Below are positions 11,560 through 24,203 of a DNA stretch of 60,000 bases, piece after piece. Each line of letters opens with the position of its first letter. The stretch's first letter is position 1. Source of the DNA: Membranipora membranacea (lineage: Eukaryota > Bryozoa > Gymnolaemata > Cheilostomatida > Membraniporidae). Both the position numbers and the translations under genes were made by a program. The notes beneath the pieces were generated by a model that did no database searches, was not told the origin of the DNA, and saw nothing but the letters and a program-made list of their open reading frames with translations. The DNA lies in the NCBI GenBank assembly GCA_914767715.1, contig OU612069.1, forward strand, positions 4,590,001-4,650,000. The letters are read 5' to 3'.

Positions 11560-12666
11560 GCATATTTAACAATGAAGACAGCTAAAAGCTTAGACTAGTA
11601 GAAAGACTGGAATTCAGCCCAAAATTTTGGAGTTATCTACAAACAAAACCAAACAAGAACAGACAACTCCACACAACAATAAACCAAAGTCCATCAGCCA
11701 AACAAAAACGGAACAGAAATACAAGCACATGGGTCTATTCAGAAATGTAAAGTAGTGATACATGAGTGGATAACACAACAGAAGCACTATCTAACACAAC
11801 CAATAATACAGACGAGGCCCCATTGTTGGCCTGAAACCCAGGCTAGATGTCTATATGTAGCGATCTAAGAGCTCAGACCGCACATCATATATAATATATA
11901 TATACTCTCCTTCAACAAGGTTAATTTTCATCAAATTCCAACATACGGAGTGATCCTCTCAAATTTGAATTTATTAAAATATTCGGAGTTGTCTTCTTCA
12001 AGACTCATAAGTTGAGACTGATATCCTTATCCTGCAATATTTCTTATATGACGGGGGGGGGGGGATAGGCTTGGAGATATGAAAGGTTTTTTGCTTTGTC
12101 AAGGTAATTTGAAAATCATAAAAGAGAAAAATTTCCCAGAGACAGGGAATGAGACACTCTTTATATCACCATATCAATCATTGCTGTACCACTGGATGCA
12201 AAGAAGAAAGGAAAGGTAATCAACTGCCAGGCCTTGTTTATTCTGATTGAATATGGAAGAAAGACTTGTGGTATGTTAAGAAATATCCAATAATTATTTA
12301 TTCTATTTTTTGTTCCCCGGACTGTTTTAGTGATTCTGATTGATTATTATTCCAGTCATACTGTACATTTATTTGTAATGTACTCATCAGGTACATGTCT
12401 GATGCCAGTTACAGTCATATACCTGCTTCATCATACTAATTAACTAATCAAGACATTATTATTTTCAGTTCAGAAGTACTAGCTAGGCTAAATTTCTCAC
12501 TTTTATCCAATCGAATCTATTGCACTCACTCTCGTCTCATAATAATTAGAGTATCATAAGAAATTTGTCACATGCTAGGCCAATTACTATCAATTTGAGA
12601 ATCTTATCATAGTCTTCATTTTACTGTTACTGTACCCCTCATTCATTATATGATTAGAGGATTATC
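11560..12666. other. No gene seen
   Basis: AT-rich sequence with a run of 12 G at 12053-12064. I find no exon with convincing protein sense on either strand. Confidence 0.6.
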
Positions 12667-12928
12667 TTAAAGGGATCGTTGCGTCAGAATTGTGCTATTC
12701 CATAAACCACTAGAAGAGGCAGCAATAATTTAGAATAGCACTTCTCTTTACTTATGAGAAACAAAAAATTTTGAAATTGAGTTGTAATTAAAAATTTAAT
12801 TAGTCGGTTATTAAAAAAAATATATGGCAAGTCTGATACTTTTCCAGGCAGGTCTGAACTGGATTCCCCAAAGCTATAGTTGTTGTTGTTACATTGCCAT
12901 GGTAACACCTGAATGATTCGGCTTCAAT

Positions 12929-12958
12929 GCAAACATTGTGATGTGACACAATGTTTGC
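12929..12958. repeat. Inverted repeat inside the TTAA element
   Basis: Arms GCAAACATTGTG and CACAATGTTTGC are perfect reverse complements separated by ATGTGA. A subterminal hairpin of this kind is common in DNA transposons; its role here is inferred only. Confidence 0.75.
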
Positions 12959-14420
12959 TGCAGACCACAAATGTTTATAGGGAACTCTGATCATACCAAA
13001 AGGCTAATATGACATACACCAGTGTTATAGTTTATATTACCCACAGATTGTTTCTATCAACAATTATTCAACATACATCCTTCACTGATGATAAAATGAT
13101 GAATAGTGTGTCTTGTTCATAGCTTGAAAGCTATTGCAACCATCCTAGGCAAGTGTTTGTATAACTGTAATAAACTTATTTTCATAATAATGATACATTT
13201 AGATAAAGAAACAACTGCTTCCTAAACAGTGAGTTCGATGATTTGAATACCATACAGTTACAAAACTACGATCTGACTCAGATCTGACTCAGATCTTGGT
13301 TAAACACAAACAATTACTTAGCTGGTTCGATGACTCAATGACCCACGCTGCTCTTATTTTACCAACATCTAATGCTAGGGCTTGTGAAAAGAGTTGTTAT
13401 CCATTCTGGATCACTGATAAATAATATGCAAGGTGAAATGGAACGTGATTAACCTAATCCAAAGATTATAAATATTCTGTCAGGCAAGATTGCATTGTGG
13501 TCAAAATAAAATAAGCCCCCAACAACAGCCTGTTTATTTATTTTAGCACTATGGTGTGAAATTGTTTGGAATACAGATATATTTGTATAACATGCTAGTT
13601 CATAGATTGCAAAGATGCCAAGGAAGTTCTTATTCATAAGCTGATTATGGCTAGGAGGTTCACCATCGCTGATTCAAGGTTAAGTGATGGTGAGGGTGAT
13701 GATTATGCTCTGGGGCGACTATAGAGGCTTCCATCAAATAATGATCGGTGAATCAAAGGCAATATTTCTCCTGGATGGAATGGCGAACAGCCAGCGCAAC
13801 CTGGAGAGTTAGCTGCTGCGCAGTCGAGGCAAGACCGAGATTGTTTGAGCAGTATACTACAGCAGCTGTATACTGGTGTCTCTGTAATGGTTGCTGAGTG
13901 CCAGGGATGTTTGCCAAAAATCCTTCAAAGTAAGCTGCTGCCAGGAGTCTGAAGAAATAAAGGCAATGTGTGCTGAGAACGGCTGTGATGCTAAACACAC
14001 CATTGCCTGATAGATGATAAACGATTCAAACACCTAAAAATATTGTTGTTATGAGTGCAAGTTAATCAGGGACTGGGTTGCTTGTTGGTCAGTTGTTTTA
14101 CGCATTCTGATAACGAACCCAAACAATCTCATATCATTGAGTGGAAAAAAACAATATTTCTAAATTCTTGGAAAACGTTCAATCACGCAGTAGCTACAGA
14201 CTCTCAATATATCAAACAGCTTCGATATTGGGATGATCGCATTAGCCTCATCTGTTGGGTGGCCTAGTTTGCTAAAATAGAGTTGAGTGAAGTAATTCAC
14301 ATTTTGACGATGATTACTTAACATCGTCTAAGACTATTCTGCAATACTGCTACAGTTTACTCAACCAAAATTTAGGTTGTAATATTTTCTAGTTTGCCAA
14401 ATCCATGAAAAAATACTCAC

Positions 14421-14570
14421 TATTTTGCGAAATCTGGAAATCTGGAAGCTGAGATGCTGACCCAGATTGTATATCCTGGTCTTGCATTTCTTCTGGAAAC
14501 CACTCATCATCGGCAAGAATACCAGAGACTGTATCACCTGTGTCAGATTCTGGTTCAGAACACCCATCCT
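14421..14570 (-). CDS. Acidic exon of an unrecognised gene in the TTAA element
   Basis: Minus-strand exon of 150 nt between a TTATTATAG acceptor and a GTGAGT donor, in frame EDGCSEPESDTGDTV then SGILADDEWFPEEMQDQD. Its entry phase (1) matches the exit phase of the exon at about 14968-15100, so the two can be joined as SFT-E-DGC. The sequence is rich in Asp, Glu and Ser. Acidic low-complexity N-termini are common in piggyBac-type transposases, so it might be the start of such a protein, but nothing catalytic is seen downstream, and it could equally be part of an ordinary gene. Confidence 0.45.
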
Positions 14571-14967
14571 CTATAATAATTAATTCCTATCATCATATCA
14601 AAAGATACATTACAGTTTCAAAGACGCTGTAATTTTCCATAGTTGCTTTCAATTCATCATGACCTTCATTCCGGTGCTTGTGCAATCATGTTGCTGCATA
14701 GAAATGAATTATAAATACACACCCAGTGCACCCTATAGAGACTAAAATAAACAAAACGGCATCATTTTCTTATGGCAGATAAAATTTACTATTACGGATA
14801 ATAGTTTCAAAGATACTAATTGATATCTTAGCTCAAGATGAAGACCACTAAGATAACACCATGTCAAAACATGACAAGCGAAATTTTGATTCACGCTACC
14901 AAATTTTCTTTACAAATCGATCGGAGCAGAGTACAATCATGGGTAGCACATAAATTATCATTCGTAC

Positions 14968-15090
14968 CTGTAAAAGATGTCTGCGCATTGGAACTTGAAT
15001 ATGGAGAGAGAATATCTCTTACAATCCGTCTTGAGGCCCTAGTACTACCGCTGCCTTCCTCAGGCACTGCTGGCTCAGGGTTTCGAAGGG
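14968..15090 (-). CDS. Exon upstream of the acidic exon
   Basis: Minus-strand open stretch ending at a good donor (TTTACAG then GTACG at 14968). In the frame that joins the next exon it reads EPAVPEEGSGSTRASRR, then IVRDILSPYSSSNAQTSFT. The 5' boundary is not resolved: a stop lies a few codons upstream of EPAV in this frame, and no clear acceptor is present there. A different frame of the same DNA is open as AGKPFETLSQQCLRKAAVV, so the assignment is tentative. Confidence 0.35.
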
Positions 15091-16336
15091 TTTACCAGCT
15101 CGGGGAATAGCATCTTTTTTTAACTTCAATCTAATCAAAAATGAACCAGAATTCAGAAAATGTGATAATAGCAATCATAATATAGTCTTGTCTGTTCGAA
15201 AGCGCACAATACACAGGCATACCTGATGCCATTTCATATAATGTGATCAAAGTGACTGTTTTTGCGTGATAATGCAACACTAGTAGAAATCAGCGCTTTT
15301 GTGCTCAAAACACAGCATTATGCATCTCTTTGGCATACCTACACAAAAAACACAGTGATAGATGAAACATAAATGGAAGACCAACATCTTGAGTCAGGGG
15401 TGTTGTTTGCTTTACCGTCATTTGTTGTTCCACCCATCAAAAACTATAAATAGCTACTTTTACTGGTCAAGTTTGCATTATTACTGGATTGATTACAGAG
15501 CAGCACCGATTGTATCATAAACACAATACCAATACCAATATTCTATCTACCATATCAAATATTATTTTCAATACTTACTTAGAGTATAGGTTGGCTGCTG
15601 CTCTGTCGATGTGTTTATCCTAATGCAGAATAAGAGTATAAACAGGTCCGGAAGGAAGCCTATTATCATGCGTATAATATCCTTCTATGTATGCTGACAG
15701 CTTTTGACATCTTACCTGCTTGGCTTGAACAATTGATTGGATCGGATTGAAAGTAGTGCATCATATCACGCTGGTTGACTATTTGTTGTTGACCTAGCCT
15801 TTGAAAAATCACTTGAGAAATTTGCCGGCTCATCGATAGATATGGTGTCGTATTTACTATCTAATACCTTTCATAACCTAACCAGACTATAAAACTGCAA
15901 ATAGACAAACACAAAATACTAACATGTCATTGGCTAATCCAAAGACCATGCTGTGAAAGCAACCGAATTAATTAGTATATTCATGAGCAATACCAAAACA
16001 ATGTTCCATTGGGTCACCCAAAAAATGAAGTTTAGCAAAATTTTTTACTTCTAGATGATAGACAATGTTTCAATTAGTGGACACAGAAGATCATTTGGAG
16101 AAATCCCACTTAGTTTTCGAGATATGACAATTTGTATGAATTCAATAACATCACTATAATGCATGAATAGCCTTTGTTATTACTGCCTTGAGTCATGAGC
16201 AATAATATAAGGACCCTCCTACGTCACAGGGTCATTAACCAGACACATCACTTGGGTTAAATAGAAAGCCATGGGCAATAACTATCTACTGCCCAATCCT
16301 TGGTACAGGGAATTTCTGACGCAACGATCCCTTTAA

Positions 16337-19300
16337 CAAAAATGGCGAGACTGAATAAGACTAGCCTAGTCGATGTGAATTTGATTCACCACATTAGCAA
16401 CAGCTCCTAGGGTCTGCAAGCCTGGATTTTTCCTATCTCTGGTATCATCCAGATGGGTAGGTAATGTTGACAGTTGCCACAGGGCTGTCCTGTAGAATGG
16501 ATGATGCCGGATTGGTATTTTTAATAGGCAGACGGCCCTTTTGCAGAAGGGGTTGATGGTTGACTACAGGACATATTTTACTATTGCATCAACCACCTCA
16601 AAGGAGGGAGGAGGGTTGATCTAATGTGAATGTTGTTTGTTTGCCTTGTATGTTAAGATATGACATGCTTCCTACTCTGCTGGGTGGCTGGTGCTGATTG
16701 ATACTAGATTTGATTAAAACATGAATCCATTTTATAGCATTGAACCAGCCAGATTGGTATTCAGACCCGTAAAAAAGTATCGATCGGGATATGTTGGTAC
16801 TACACGCTACACAGACCCAGGATATCTTTCAGAGAGCAAAAGTAATCACTCTCAACTCCCCATTTGTATAGCCCTAAATAATGACGGACTCATAATCATA
16901 ACAATGAGGCCTACTTCACCTAAACTTAAATTGTTTAATTGGTTTCAGGACATAATACAATGCCGCCAAACACAGTCTTTATCACCGCATTGGGGGTTTA
17001 CGAAGACAACTTGCAAGGATTGCTTCAAATATTATTATTCTGATATTGTATAGTGGTATAATATATTTTCAATAGTTTGACCATATTTCTATTAACAGCC
17101 CGAATTCGGCTGCAGCTGTGTCAACGTTACTACATTGGTAAGTTGAGATGAGCAGGCCTACCATGTAAGTTTCATACGTTGGTCAATGGAGAACTCTCGT
17201 TCAGCTTATATCAACATGGCTCCAATGGTAGAGCTTTCATGTCACAGTGTGATACTGTTATACAGATTTAAACATCTTATCTCAGTTTCCCTCATTTGAG
17301 TGTGGACATTATTTACTGAATGGTGGTTTTTATTGTGTGTTTGTGTTGTGCTGGGAATTTGGTGTTCACAAAGTTTCATCAAACATAACATGTTTCAATA
17401 CTAGCTAAAGTGTGTTGGTATTTGGTGTGTGTGGTCTTATGTATCAATATTAATGTGTACCAGCTGCTCACTTTATACCCTTGATCCTTTTAGGCATGTG
17501 TCTCCCTTCAGAAAACTGAACAATACCCGGAAATAAATTCTCCACCAGGTTTGTGTCGATTCAAACATGTTACCACTCGAACGAAAGTTAATTACTGAGT
17601 TATTTTGATTCGCTTGTTGACTCCAACTAGTATGCCTCATTTCTCCAATCTCAACTTCACAGCCTGCATGTAATTAGATAATATTACTCGACTGACCTTT
17701 AGAGAAATAGGAGATTGGACATCAGTATAGTGTTTTTATTTTCTGTTTGTCATAGGTTGTCTTCTCTAAAATCAGTCTAAGAGAACTCCTCGTCTTTCAG
17801 TACTTGGATATAAATTGATATGAGAAATGTTAGGAATTGGGCCAAACTTAGTGTTAGCACTAGATAGGATACAGTTAACTTTAGATAAATGGAATGGTAG
17901 ATTCACTTACTACCAAATAATCAGTTATTTGTATAAGGACTGAGATAACAAATAGTGATATGTTTCAATTTTGTTTGAAGAGTAGTGGCTTATATTACTG
18001 ACACAGGATGACCTCGGAGATCAAAATACTCTTACTAAGCCAGCACTAGCTCTATATTCATTGGTAATAAAGAGGTATACTAAATTTCATATTGTGTGCA
18101 TTAAATTTTGAATGTATCGTTAGTCTGGCATCCTCCTTATGGTTGAACGCCTGGAGTGTGCATCACACACATCATCCAATATTCTTATCACTCAATAAAC
18201 AACAATAACGATGACATAGTCCTACCTTCCTTCATGGTGTTGTTGATACCCAGCTTGCCACAAAGACCCCATATCCCAGGTATTTCCATCTTCTCAATTG
18301 CAACTCTTACGCATAATTAGAACAAAATGCTTAGATTACACATTTTATGTTTTAGACTGTCGGTGGAAAGTATTGTAATAACACAATGATGACAAACCCT
18401 GCAGAAGAGCAGACAGCACTGGGTAATAGTTATTTCACCAGGTTTGTGTAAATACTTTCTTGCGTTCACTCCATCAAACACAAACACCACATAAATTATC
18501 TTGTCAGCTGCCATGTACATCAGCAATCTAATGTCGTGTCATCATATCAAAATGGACAGCATAGACAGAATTAGAATACAATATCTTTCTGACATTTGCA
18601 GTTTTCTGTCCTTACAAAATTTGTGAACGGACAACTATACATTGTTTACATTTTGTTCATGTGAGAAGACAATCACGCATAAACAAAAACATATTACGAT
18701 CAATGCATATTTGTCTGATCACCAATATTGTATGGGCAGAGAATTGTTATTGCCAGGAGGATCATCGCATCCTGAACTAGTCGTGGGCGTCTACTCACTT
18801 TTTGGTTGTGATGTGAGTAACTTTTGTTCATCGCGCTTTACCCACTGTGCGTACCAGCTGCGAGACAATTCACACTCAATTAGGGTTGTTATATCCTAAT
18901 GCTATGCGAATATTCTAGGGATTTGTTAGTTATCTAGTTTAATAACGATAAAAGGCTTGAAAACAAAGCCCTCCTAAGCTTGTGGTTGAAAATGTTGAAA
19001 ATAATGCATCCAGATATGATGACTTTGTGTCCTAATTTCACACTATTTGACTCACTACATTATTATTTATTTTCAGTATGGAAACATGGTGACATCTGAC
19101 GTAACCTCTATAGCTCAACACTTTGTCGTGCTTTGACCATGACGCCATTTTGGAGTCGGAAAGTATCAGATAACGGTATGTCATTTCACAATTTTTGCAC
19201 TGTATTGGAAAAGTAATGTTGCAAGGGGAGTGGTCAAGGGAGCTCGCCAACTGTTTTATTCAATACCCCAGGGTATTTCAACACAGGATTATATATAATA

Positions 19301-20270
19301 TGTAAAACAAAGATCCCCTAAAGTCCAATTTCCAATAACTACCAGAGAAATTTAATATAATCAGGTCAGTGATGACATTATAACATTTAACTAAATTTGC
19401 TATGACATCCTGGACAAAATACCATAGAGAATTTTGATGATATAATATAGATGATTAGATGCCTACCTGTCTGGTCTCATTGAACCCAAGAAATTTGCAG
19501 CACCATACTAATGCTTGCTGCTAATGCTGCTTAGAGTGTTATAACCCTCATATTGCAGTTCAAGAAACGTATTTCCAAAATTTACAAGGACGCAAAAAAA
19601 AGGTGTAGCTTTAGGTGATGATAAATATCAAATTTTTTGGTTAGCATGTCTGTCATGGAGGCAAGTTCACCCCTAGTGTTACCTCATGTGAACCCTTTAG
19701 CTTGTGATATTCTAAACTGTAGGCCATATGTATGTAGGCCAAAGGTACACACTATGTACCCCAAGGGTACCTATGTCATATGAACCCTAAAAATCTGGGC
19801 AACCGTAAAGTTGTTTGCCTACAAATACCATCAATGATGCATTGATGAATGAAGATCAAAGAGATTGCCCATTGATATTTACGGAGAGGTCTGCACATAC
19901 TGACAAAGCTTCCCAGTAGATTGCTCATGGTGAAGGCTCCATAGTGGCAAATCTTCCACGATGAGGAATCTGCTATGTTTAGATTGTACAAACGTCATTA
20001 TCTGTCTAGTTGTCCATTTGTGCTATTGATATATAAACCTATCAGAGTTAATAGCATGATATGTTTCGTAGTTGTCTCAGCTCCCACAAAAGAAGAGAAA
20101 CCCCTTGACCTTTATAACACAATACTGGTAACTATAAAGTTTATCGAAATAGGATTAGTCATATCTGCATGATGTTCCAAGCCGAACAAGGATACAGTTT
20201 CCTAACATATCGAACAAAGCTGTTTTCCTATCTGTGGTACACATTCAATTTTATTTTTTGTCGAATTTAG
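16337..20270. other. Gene-poor stretch with one possible exon
   Basis: Open frames at 16721-17053 and 18642-18899 (plus) show no recognisable domain. A possible minus-strand exon lies at 18398-18527, listed separately. The rest is AT-rich and without coding sense that I could support. Confidence 0.4.
18398..18527 (-). CDS. Possible exon, unrecognised
   Basis: Between an acceptor (GACATTAG, 18528-18529) and a donor (GG then GTTTGT at 18397) the frame reads LLMYMAADKIIYVVFVFDGV, then NARKYLHKPGEITITQCC. The composition is protein-like, but no neighbouring exon with matching phase was identified. It may be a solitary relic. Confidence 0.3.
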
Positions 20271-20474
20271 GACCTGTTGGTGACGGTGTTCACATAGTCA
20301 GTGGGAGTGATTGTGGAGATACCAAACAAATTTCTCCTTGTGATGGCGCATTAGAATGTTGCACCATCAAACAACATGCAAATGAAAGGAGGATATACTT
20401 CAGCGCTATTTCATCCACTTGTCCCAACCATCGGGTGAGGGTTTTGGAACAAAATTATACACTCTTTAAACCTG
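20271..20474 (+). CDS. Internal exon, phase 1-1, cysteine-containing, unrecognised
   Basis: A 204-nt exon between a strong acceptor (TCGAATTTAG) and donor (CCTG then GTAAGT). It reads PVGDGVHIVSGSDCGDTKQ, then SPCDGALECCTIKQHANERR, then SSTCPNHRVRVLEQNYTLFK. Both borders are phase 1, typical of modular extracellular domain exons in animals, and the five cysteines fit a disulphide-bonded module. I recognise no family and found no neighbouring exon. The strand is opposite to the gene pieces at 20880-24203. Confidence 0.5.
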
Positions 20475-20879
20475 GTAAGTTTGAGTGTGTGTCATACCTC
20501 ATGATGACTTTGAATATGAAAGTTTAATTCCTCAATTTATTATAGTCAAAGTAGCTGTGTACTGACTTTCCAGTCCAGAGTAATTGCCATACAAAATTCA
20601 ACCCGCTTCAAAATGAGGCAAAAAATGCCATTTTATGAAAAAATTATTATCTTAATAATACTAAAATGTGGTTCGTAATGAGAAAACAGAGAGGCTTGTT
20701 TATAATAAAACATAATTTTTTGTAACATTGTAGGTGTTGTTTTGTTAAGGCAGAGAGTTTCTGGTAACATCAAGCAGCTCATTCTAAGGTCAGTCAGTAT
20801 CTATCAGTATCTACCGAAACATCAGTTATCAGATAAGTGTTTGAAGGACAATGTGGTGCCATATTGTCAAAAGTTTCAT

Positions 20880-21205
20880 TCACTTATGGCTCATCGTTTT
20901 AAGTGGTGCTAAAAAACGCAAACATAGTTCAATGCTTCTTGTGAACACTAAGGACAGGTTTGCTGGTGCCAAGCTCTTGTGTTCTCTGTAGTGATCCCTT
21001 TCGAGATCATCAAGCTTTGCTTGGTACCTTGACTCCACAGCTTTTAATTTATCTTTTATTTCCCTATACAATAGTTGGTATCCTACTTTCGCAACTCTGC
21101 TTTGGGGGTTCTTCTTGCATTCTTTTCGATTTTTTAGGTAATTCTTTAATTGTAGTGCTGAAGTTTTTACCTCAAATGTCCATAACTCTATCAACGCTTG
21201 CTCAT
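20880..21205 (-). CDS. Terminal exon of an unrecognised minus-strand gene, charged helical
   Basis: The exon enters at 21205 (acceptor CTCTTTTTAG, phase 1) and ends in TGA at 20880-20882. It reads DEQALIELWTFEVKTSALQL, then RKECKKNPQSRVAKVGYQLL, then KDKLKAVESRYQAKLDDLER. It is strongly charged and mostly helical by residue pattern, possibly a coiled coil; the Trp-containing start is vaguely reminiscent of Myb/SANT-like or trihelix domains, which I cannot confirm. It probably belongs to the same gene as the minus-strand exons at 22868-22969 and 24016-24203, because strand and order agree, but the joining phases were not all resolved. Confidence 0.5.
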
Positions 21206-21949
21206 CTAAAAAGAGAATTCACATTATAATCAAATCTGACAGTGTTTATATTGCAAAAGATAAATTTACTTGTTTCTAATATTTAGGGATGAAACTCATT
21301 GACACAATTACAAACAACATCAATACAGTAGATGGTTGACTGTCGTGTGTGATGCCTACTAACTGAACTCACTAAGGGCTACCTAATCATCCAACGTCTA
21401 AAATCATGTGAGTTTTCTTGTTGCAAACTATAGTTCCCTAGTTGATCCACAATACCAAACACAGTGTTAGCAGCATCGAACTGCTAATGGTCGTGTTAAT
21501 ATGAGTAAACATTTATGCTCACTCGCTGTCCAGGTTTGTTCATCTTTTTTTGCCCTTGCCATCATGAGCTAGAAATAAAAATATCGACTAGTAGCATAAA
21601 ACTTGTGTCATTTGGAAGCAACAGTTTGTACCAGCTATCAAATTCACATGTTGGGCATGAGGCATTATATCAACTCGCTATGAAACCGGAACTCAAGATC
21701 TATGTCAAAAGACGCTTTGTATGATCATGAGGGAGTGAGGGGTTTTTTTGTCATTAAACGAGGTGAGGCAGGGATCAAATCGAACGCATTGATTGGTACA
21801 GAAATAGAGAGCTGACACTGATTCAATATTTACCATATTCCTACCTCATAGCACATTTAACCCGAGCTGTTCTCTCTTTGCCTTTATAACCATGTAACCC
21901 ATGATAGATGCATATGGACATGATAGACTTGATATATATTTATTTTTAC

Positions 21950-21998
21950 TTATCAGTAGCCGAAACTTCAGGAGAGGCAGGTACATCATCTGACTTTC
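21950..21998 (-). CDS. Small duplicated exon, copy nearer the gene end
   Basis: A 49-nt candidate exon after the acceptor GTTCACATAG, reading GKSDDVPASPEVSAT, with a weak donor (GATAA then GTAAAA). A near-identical 49-nt block with the same borders lies at 22412-22460. The duplication extends on both sides of the exon into the intron. The short length and weak donor leave the call uncertain. Confidence 0.35.
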
Positions 21999-22411
21999 CT
22001 ATGTGAACAAGAAATCAGAAGTCATTGAACAGCGAAAGTTATAGGTAAGTAACATTTAATTTCTCTTGGGTGAACCTAATGATCACATTACTATCCATTC
22101 TCTTGGCCTTTATAAACATTTAATCAAAAAAATATATGGCTCAAAAAATGGTGTACCAGATTCTTACAGTGCAAATTTTTTGTTTTTCGTTACCGGCTAA
22201 CAAATTCATGCGGCGGCATTATAATGAATGTTTAATTCATACAGATTTTGATATTAAGATATACTGCCTGAATACAAGCTGTAGCAGGAAAAAAAATTAT
22301 TTGTGGTGAGGCTGTATACTGACTCTCGTGATCCTGACTGGGCATGTAGATTTATTGGTGAGGCTAAGTTTTTTGCATGACAATGACAGACTTGGATCTA
22401 CTTATTTTTAC

Positions 22412-22460
22412 TTTCCAGTAGCCGAATCTTCAGGAGAGGCAGTTACGTCATCTGACTTTC
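22412..22460 (-). CDS. Small duplicated exon, upstream copy
   Basis: Partner of 21950-21998 at an offset of 462 bp, reading GKSDDVTASPEDSAT. The intronic sequence before the exon, which includes GACTTCTGATTTCTTGTTC, is also shared. Two copies in tandem inside one gene suggest local exon duplication. Confidence 0.35.
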
Positions 22461-22867
22461 CTATGTGAACAAGAAATCAGAAGTCATCAAACAGTGCAAA
22501 CTATGGGTATGTGTTTTTGGTCTAGAACAAATTTGGTTATTTCATCGCAAATAGGAAATTCACAGTCAGTCACCATTCACAGTGGAATCTCATAAATAAT
22601 AGAAAATGATAAGTCCAACACATCACCATTATACGAGAATATTTTCTACATCAGCATTATAGGTTCCTTGTTCCTGTGACAGTGCTTGATCGCCATATAA
22701 GATTGGTTCGACACTTTGATATTTGTTATGCAATGTTGTATTCCTCAAACAGAGCTTCATTAAACCCGCTAGCCTTATGTCACTTTACTTGTCTCAGGAA
22801 TAGGTTATATCAGGTAAAATAATTTAACATGCCAATGTTTTATGGTTGATTTGTTTTCAGCACCTAC

Positions 22868-22969
22868 CTGAAGCTATATCAGTTGAGATGTTCTTGGGGA
22901 ATACTTCAACACGTGATGTTGACTCTGTGGGAGGTTTGACAGCATCCAGTGATAATCCTTCTACGATGC
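22868..22969 (-). CDS. Internal exon, phase 1-1, unrecognised
   Basis: A 102-nt exon between acceptor TTTTGCAG and donor GCTTCAG then GTAGGT. It reads IVEGLSLDAVKPPTESTSRV then EVFPKNISTDIAS. It is Ser/Thr/Pro-rich and likely a linker. It lies between the upstream exon at 24016-24203 and the terminal exon at 20880-21205 on the same strand. Confidence 0.45.
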
Positions 22970-23455
22970 CTGCAAAATGAACGGCACCCGATGTCTATAT
23001 GAGTGGTAAGTGATACCCATTGGTCACAGTCTCAAGTCTCAAGAGCATGGCAAATAAGTCTTCATTTGGTCAGAAATCCTGAAGACTCAAGTCCCTGTCT
23101 TAAAACTTGAGAACAAATTACCTGACTCAGTCTGAATGCATTAGCAGGCTTGAGATTATGTATTATGACAAAGTGATATCAAGTCCCTTAATGCAAAACT
23201 TACTTTCGTCTTCCCAGTCAGTGCCACTATCGTAATGGTCCTCACCATCCTGACAATCTATCTCCTTTATCTCATCTATCTCTCTATTTTAGCGTCTTGT
23301 CTTATCTATCCAAAGCTATCTAGTGATACCAAAAAAGTATGAGGTGTTATTATCTTACTACAGCAGAGTAAAATGATATCCCGGCTAGACTGCAGTATGG
23401 GAGCCTCTCATTCCATTCATCAACTTACCTTGTTCTCTGACATAAACTTACGTGT

Positions 23456-23610
23456 CAGAATCGTTCTGCTGTTTTTTTGTTTACTCAGTCTCAAATCTGC
23501 TGCTGCCAGAGATACCATTGAGTCCTTAGATTTAGAAACTGTTGCATCAATGATGATCTTGTATCGCCTCTCTTCATCTTCAATGGCACTCCTAGACTGC
23601 ATGCGAGTGA
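23456..23610 (-). CDS. Probable exon, charged, unrecognised
   Basis: The frame reads SRSAIEDEERRYKIIIDATV, then SKSKDSMVSLAAADLRLSKQ, then KNSRTILT, and leaves at a good donor (CTGACAC then GTAAGT). The acceptor is probably the ATGCAG at 23611-23612, but the phase then does not match the exit phase of the exon at 24016-24203, so an intermediate exon is missing or one border is wrong. Confidence 0.4.
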
Positions 23611-24015
23611 TAGATGTCAGCAGATAGTTCATATTCTGATGATTACTACATTCCCCAAAGCCTCTGCAATCGCAAAAATGTATTTACCATCTCAACCTGC
23701 CAATGTTAGGTTGTAATCAAAATGGATCAGTAAAGCACTGCACATAAATTAATAGAGTCATGTCCAATTATGAACATGTTATCAAATTATTTATACAAGG
23801 GTAATGTCAATGATTATCTCAAGTCTACTAGTTTCCATCTCTGGTATAAAATTTTAATGTAAAATTGTCCTCCACAGCGATAGCCCACTAGATTAATAAT
23901 TAACTCTAATTAGCTCTATGTATGTAACCAACGCTTCGACCTATTAGTTACTCACCTCAAGTCATGGAACTGTCCCTCTTCCGCTTCTACAGCTACAGTC
24001 AGAAGAGATATATAC

Positions 24016-24203
24016 CTGTACATCAATGGCATATGAGCGATTACAGAATGATATGGAGCCCCGAATATCTTTCTGAGAGAGGCAGCTGGATTTTTCGGTT
24101 TTCCAAAGATTATTTCGTATCCTGTCGCAAACTCCAAGACCTTCAGCTGAAAGCGTAAGACCTTGGTTTCGGTTCTCTTATGGTCCACCTCATATGCCAT
24201 TTC
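24016..24203 (-). CDS. Internal exon, protein-like, unrecognised
   Basis: A 188-nt exon between acceptor CCAAATACAG and donor GTACAG then GTATAT. It reads EMAYEVDHKRTETKVLRFQL, then EFATGYEIIFGKPKNPAASL, then KIFGAPYHSVIAHMPLMYR. Phase in 0, out 2. The residue pattern is that of a folded domain, but I do not recognise it. Coiled-coil-like exons downstream on the same strand suggest a structural or nuclear protein; this is only an inference. Confidence 0.5.

Larger units (their letters stand above)
12671..16332. mobile_element. TTAA-flanked DNA transposon-like element (3.66 kb)
   Basis: Perfect 19-bp terminal inverted repeats AGGGATCGTTGCGTCAGAA (12671-12689) and its reverse complement (16314-16332) are each bordered outside by TTAA (12667-12670 and 16333-16336). 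A TTAA target duplication is the signature of the piggyBac superfamily, so this is a piggyBac-like candidate by its ends. A 12-bp-arm inverted repeat, GCAAACATTGTG and CACAATGTTTGC, lies near the left end at 12929-12958. No DDD transposase was recognised inside; the only coding-like pieces are two minus-strand exons at 14421-14570 and about 14968-15100. It is probably non-autonomous, decayed, or carries captured exons. Confidence 0.75.
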
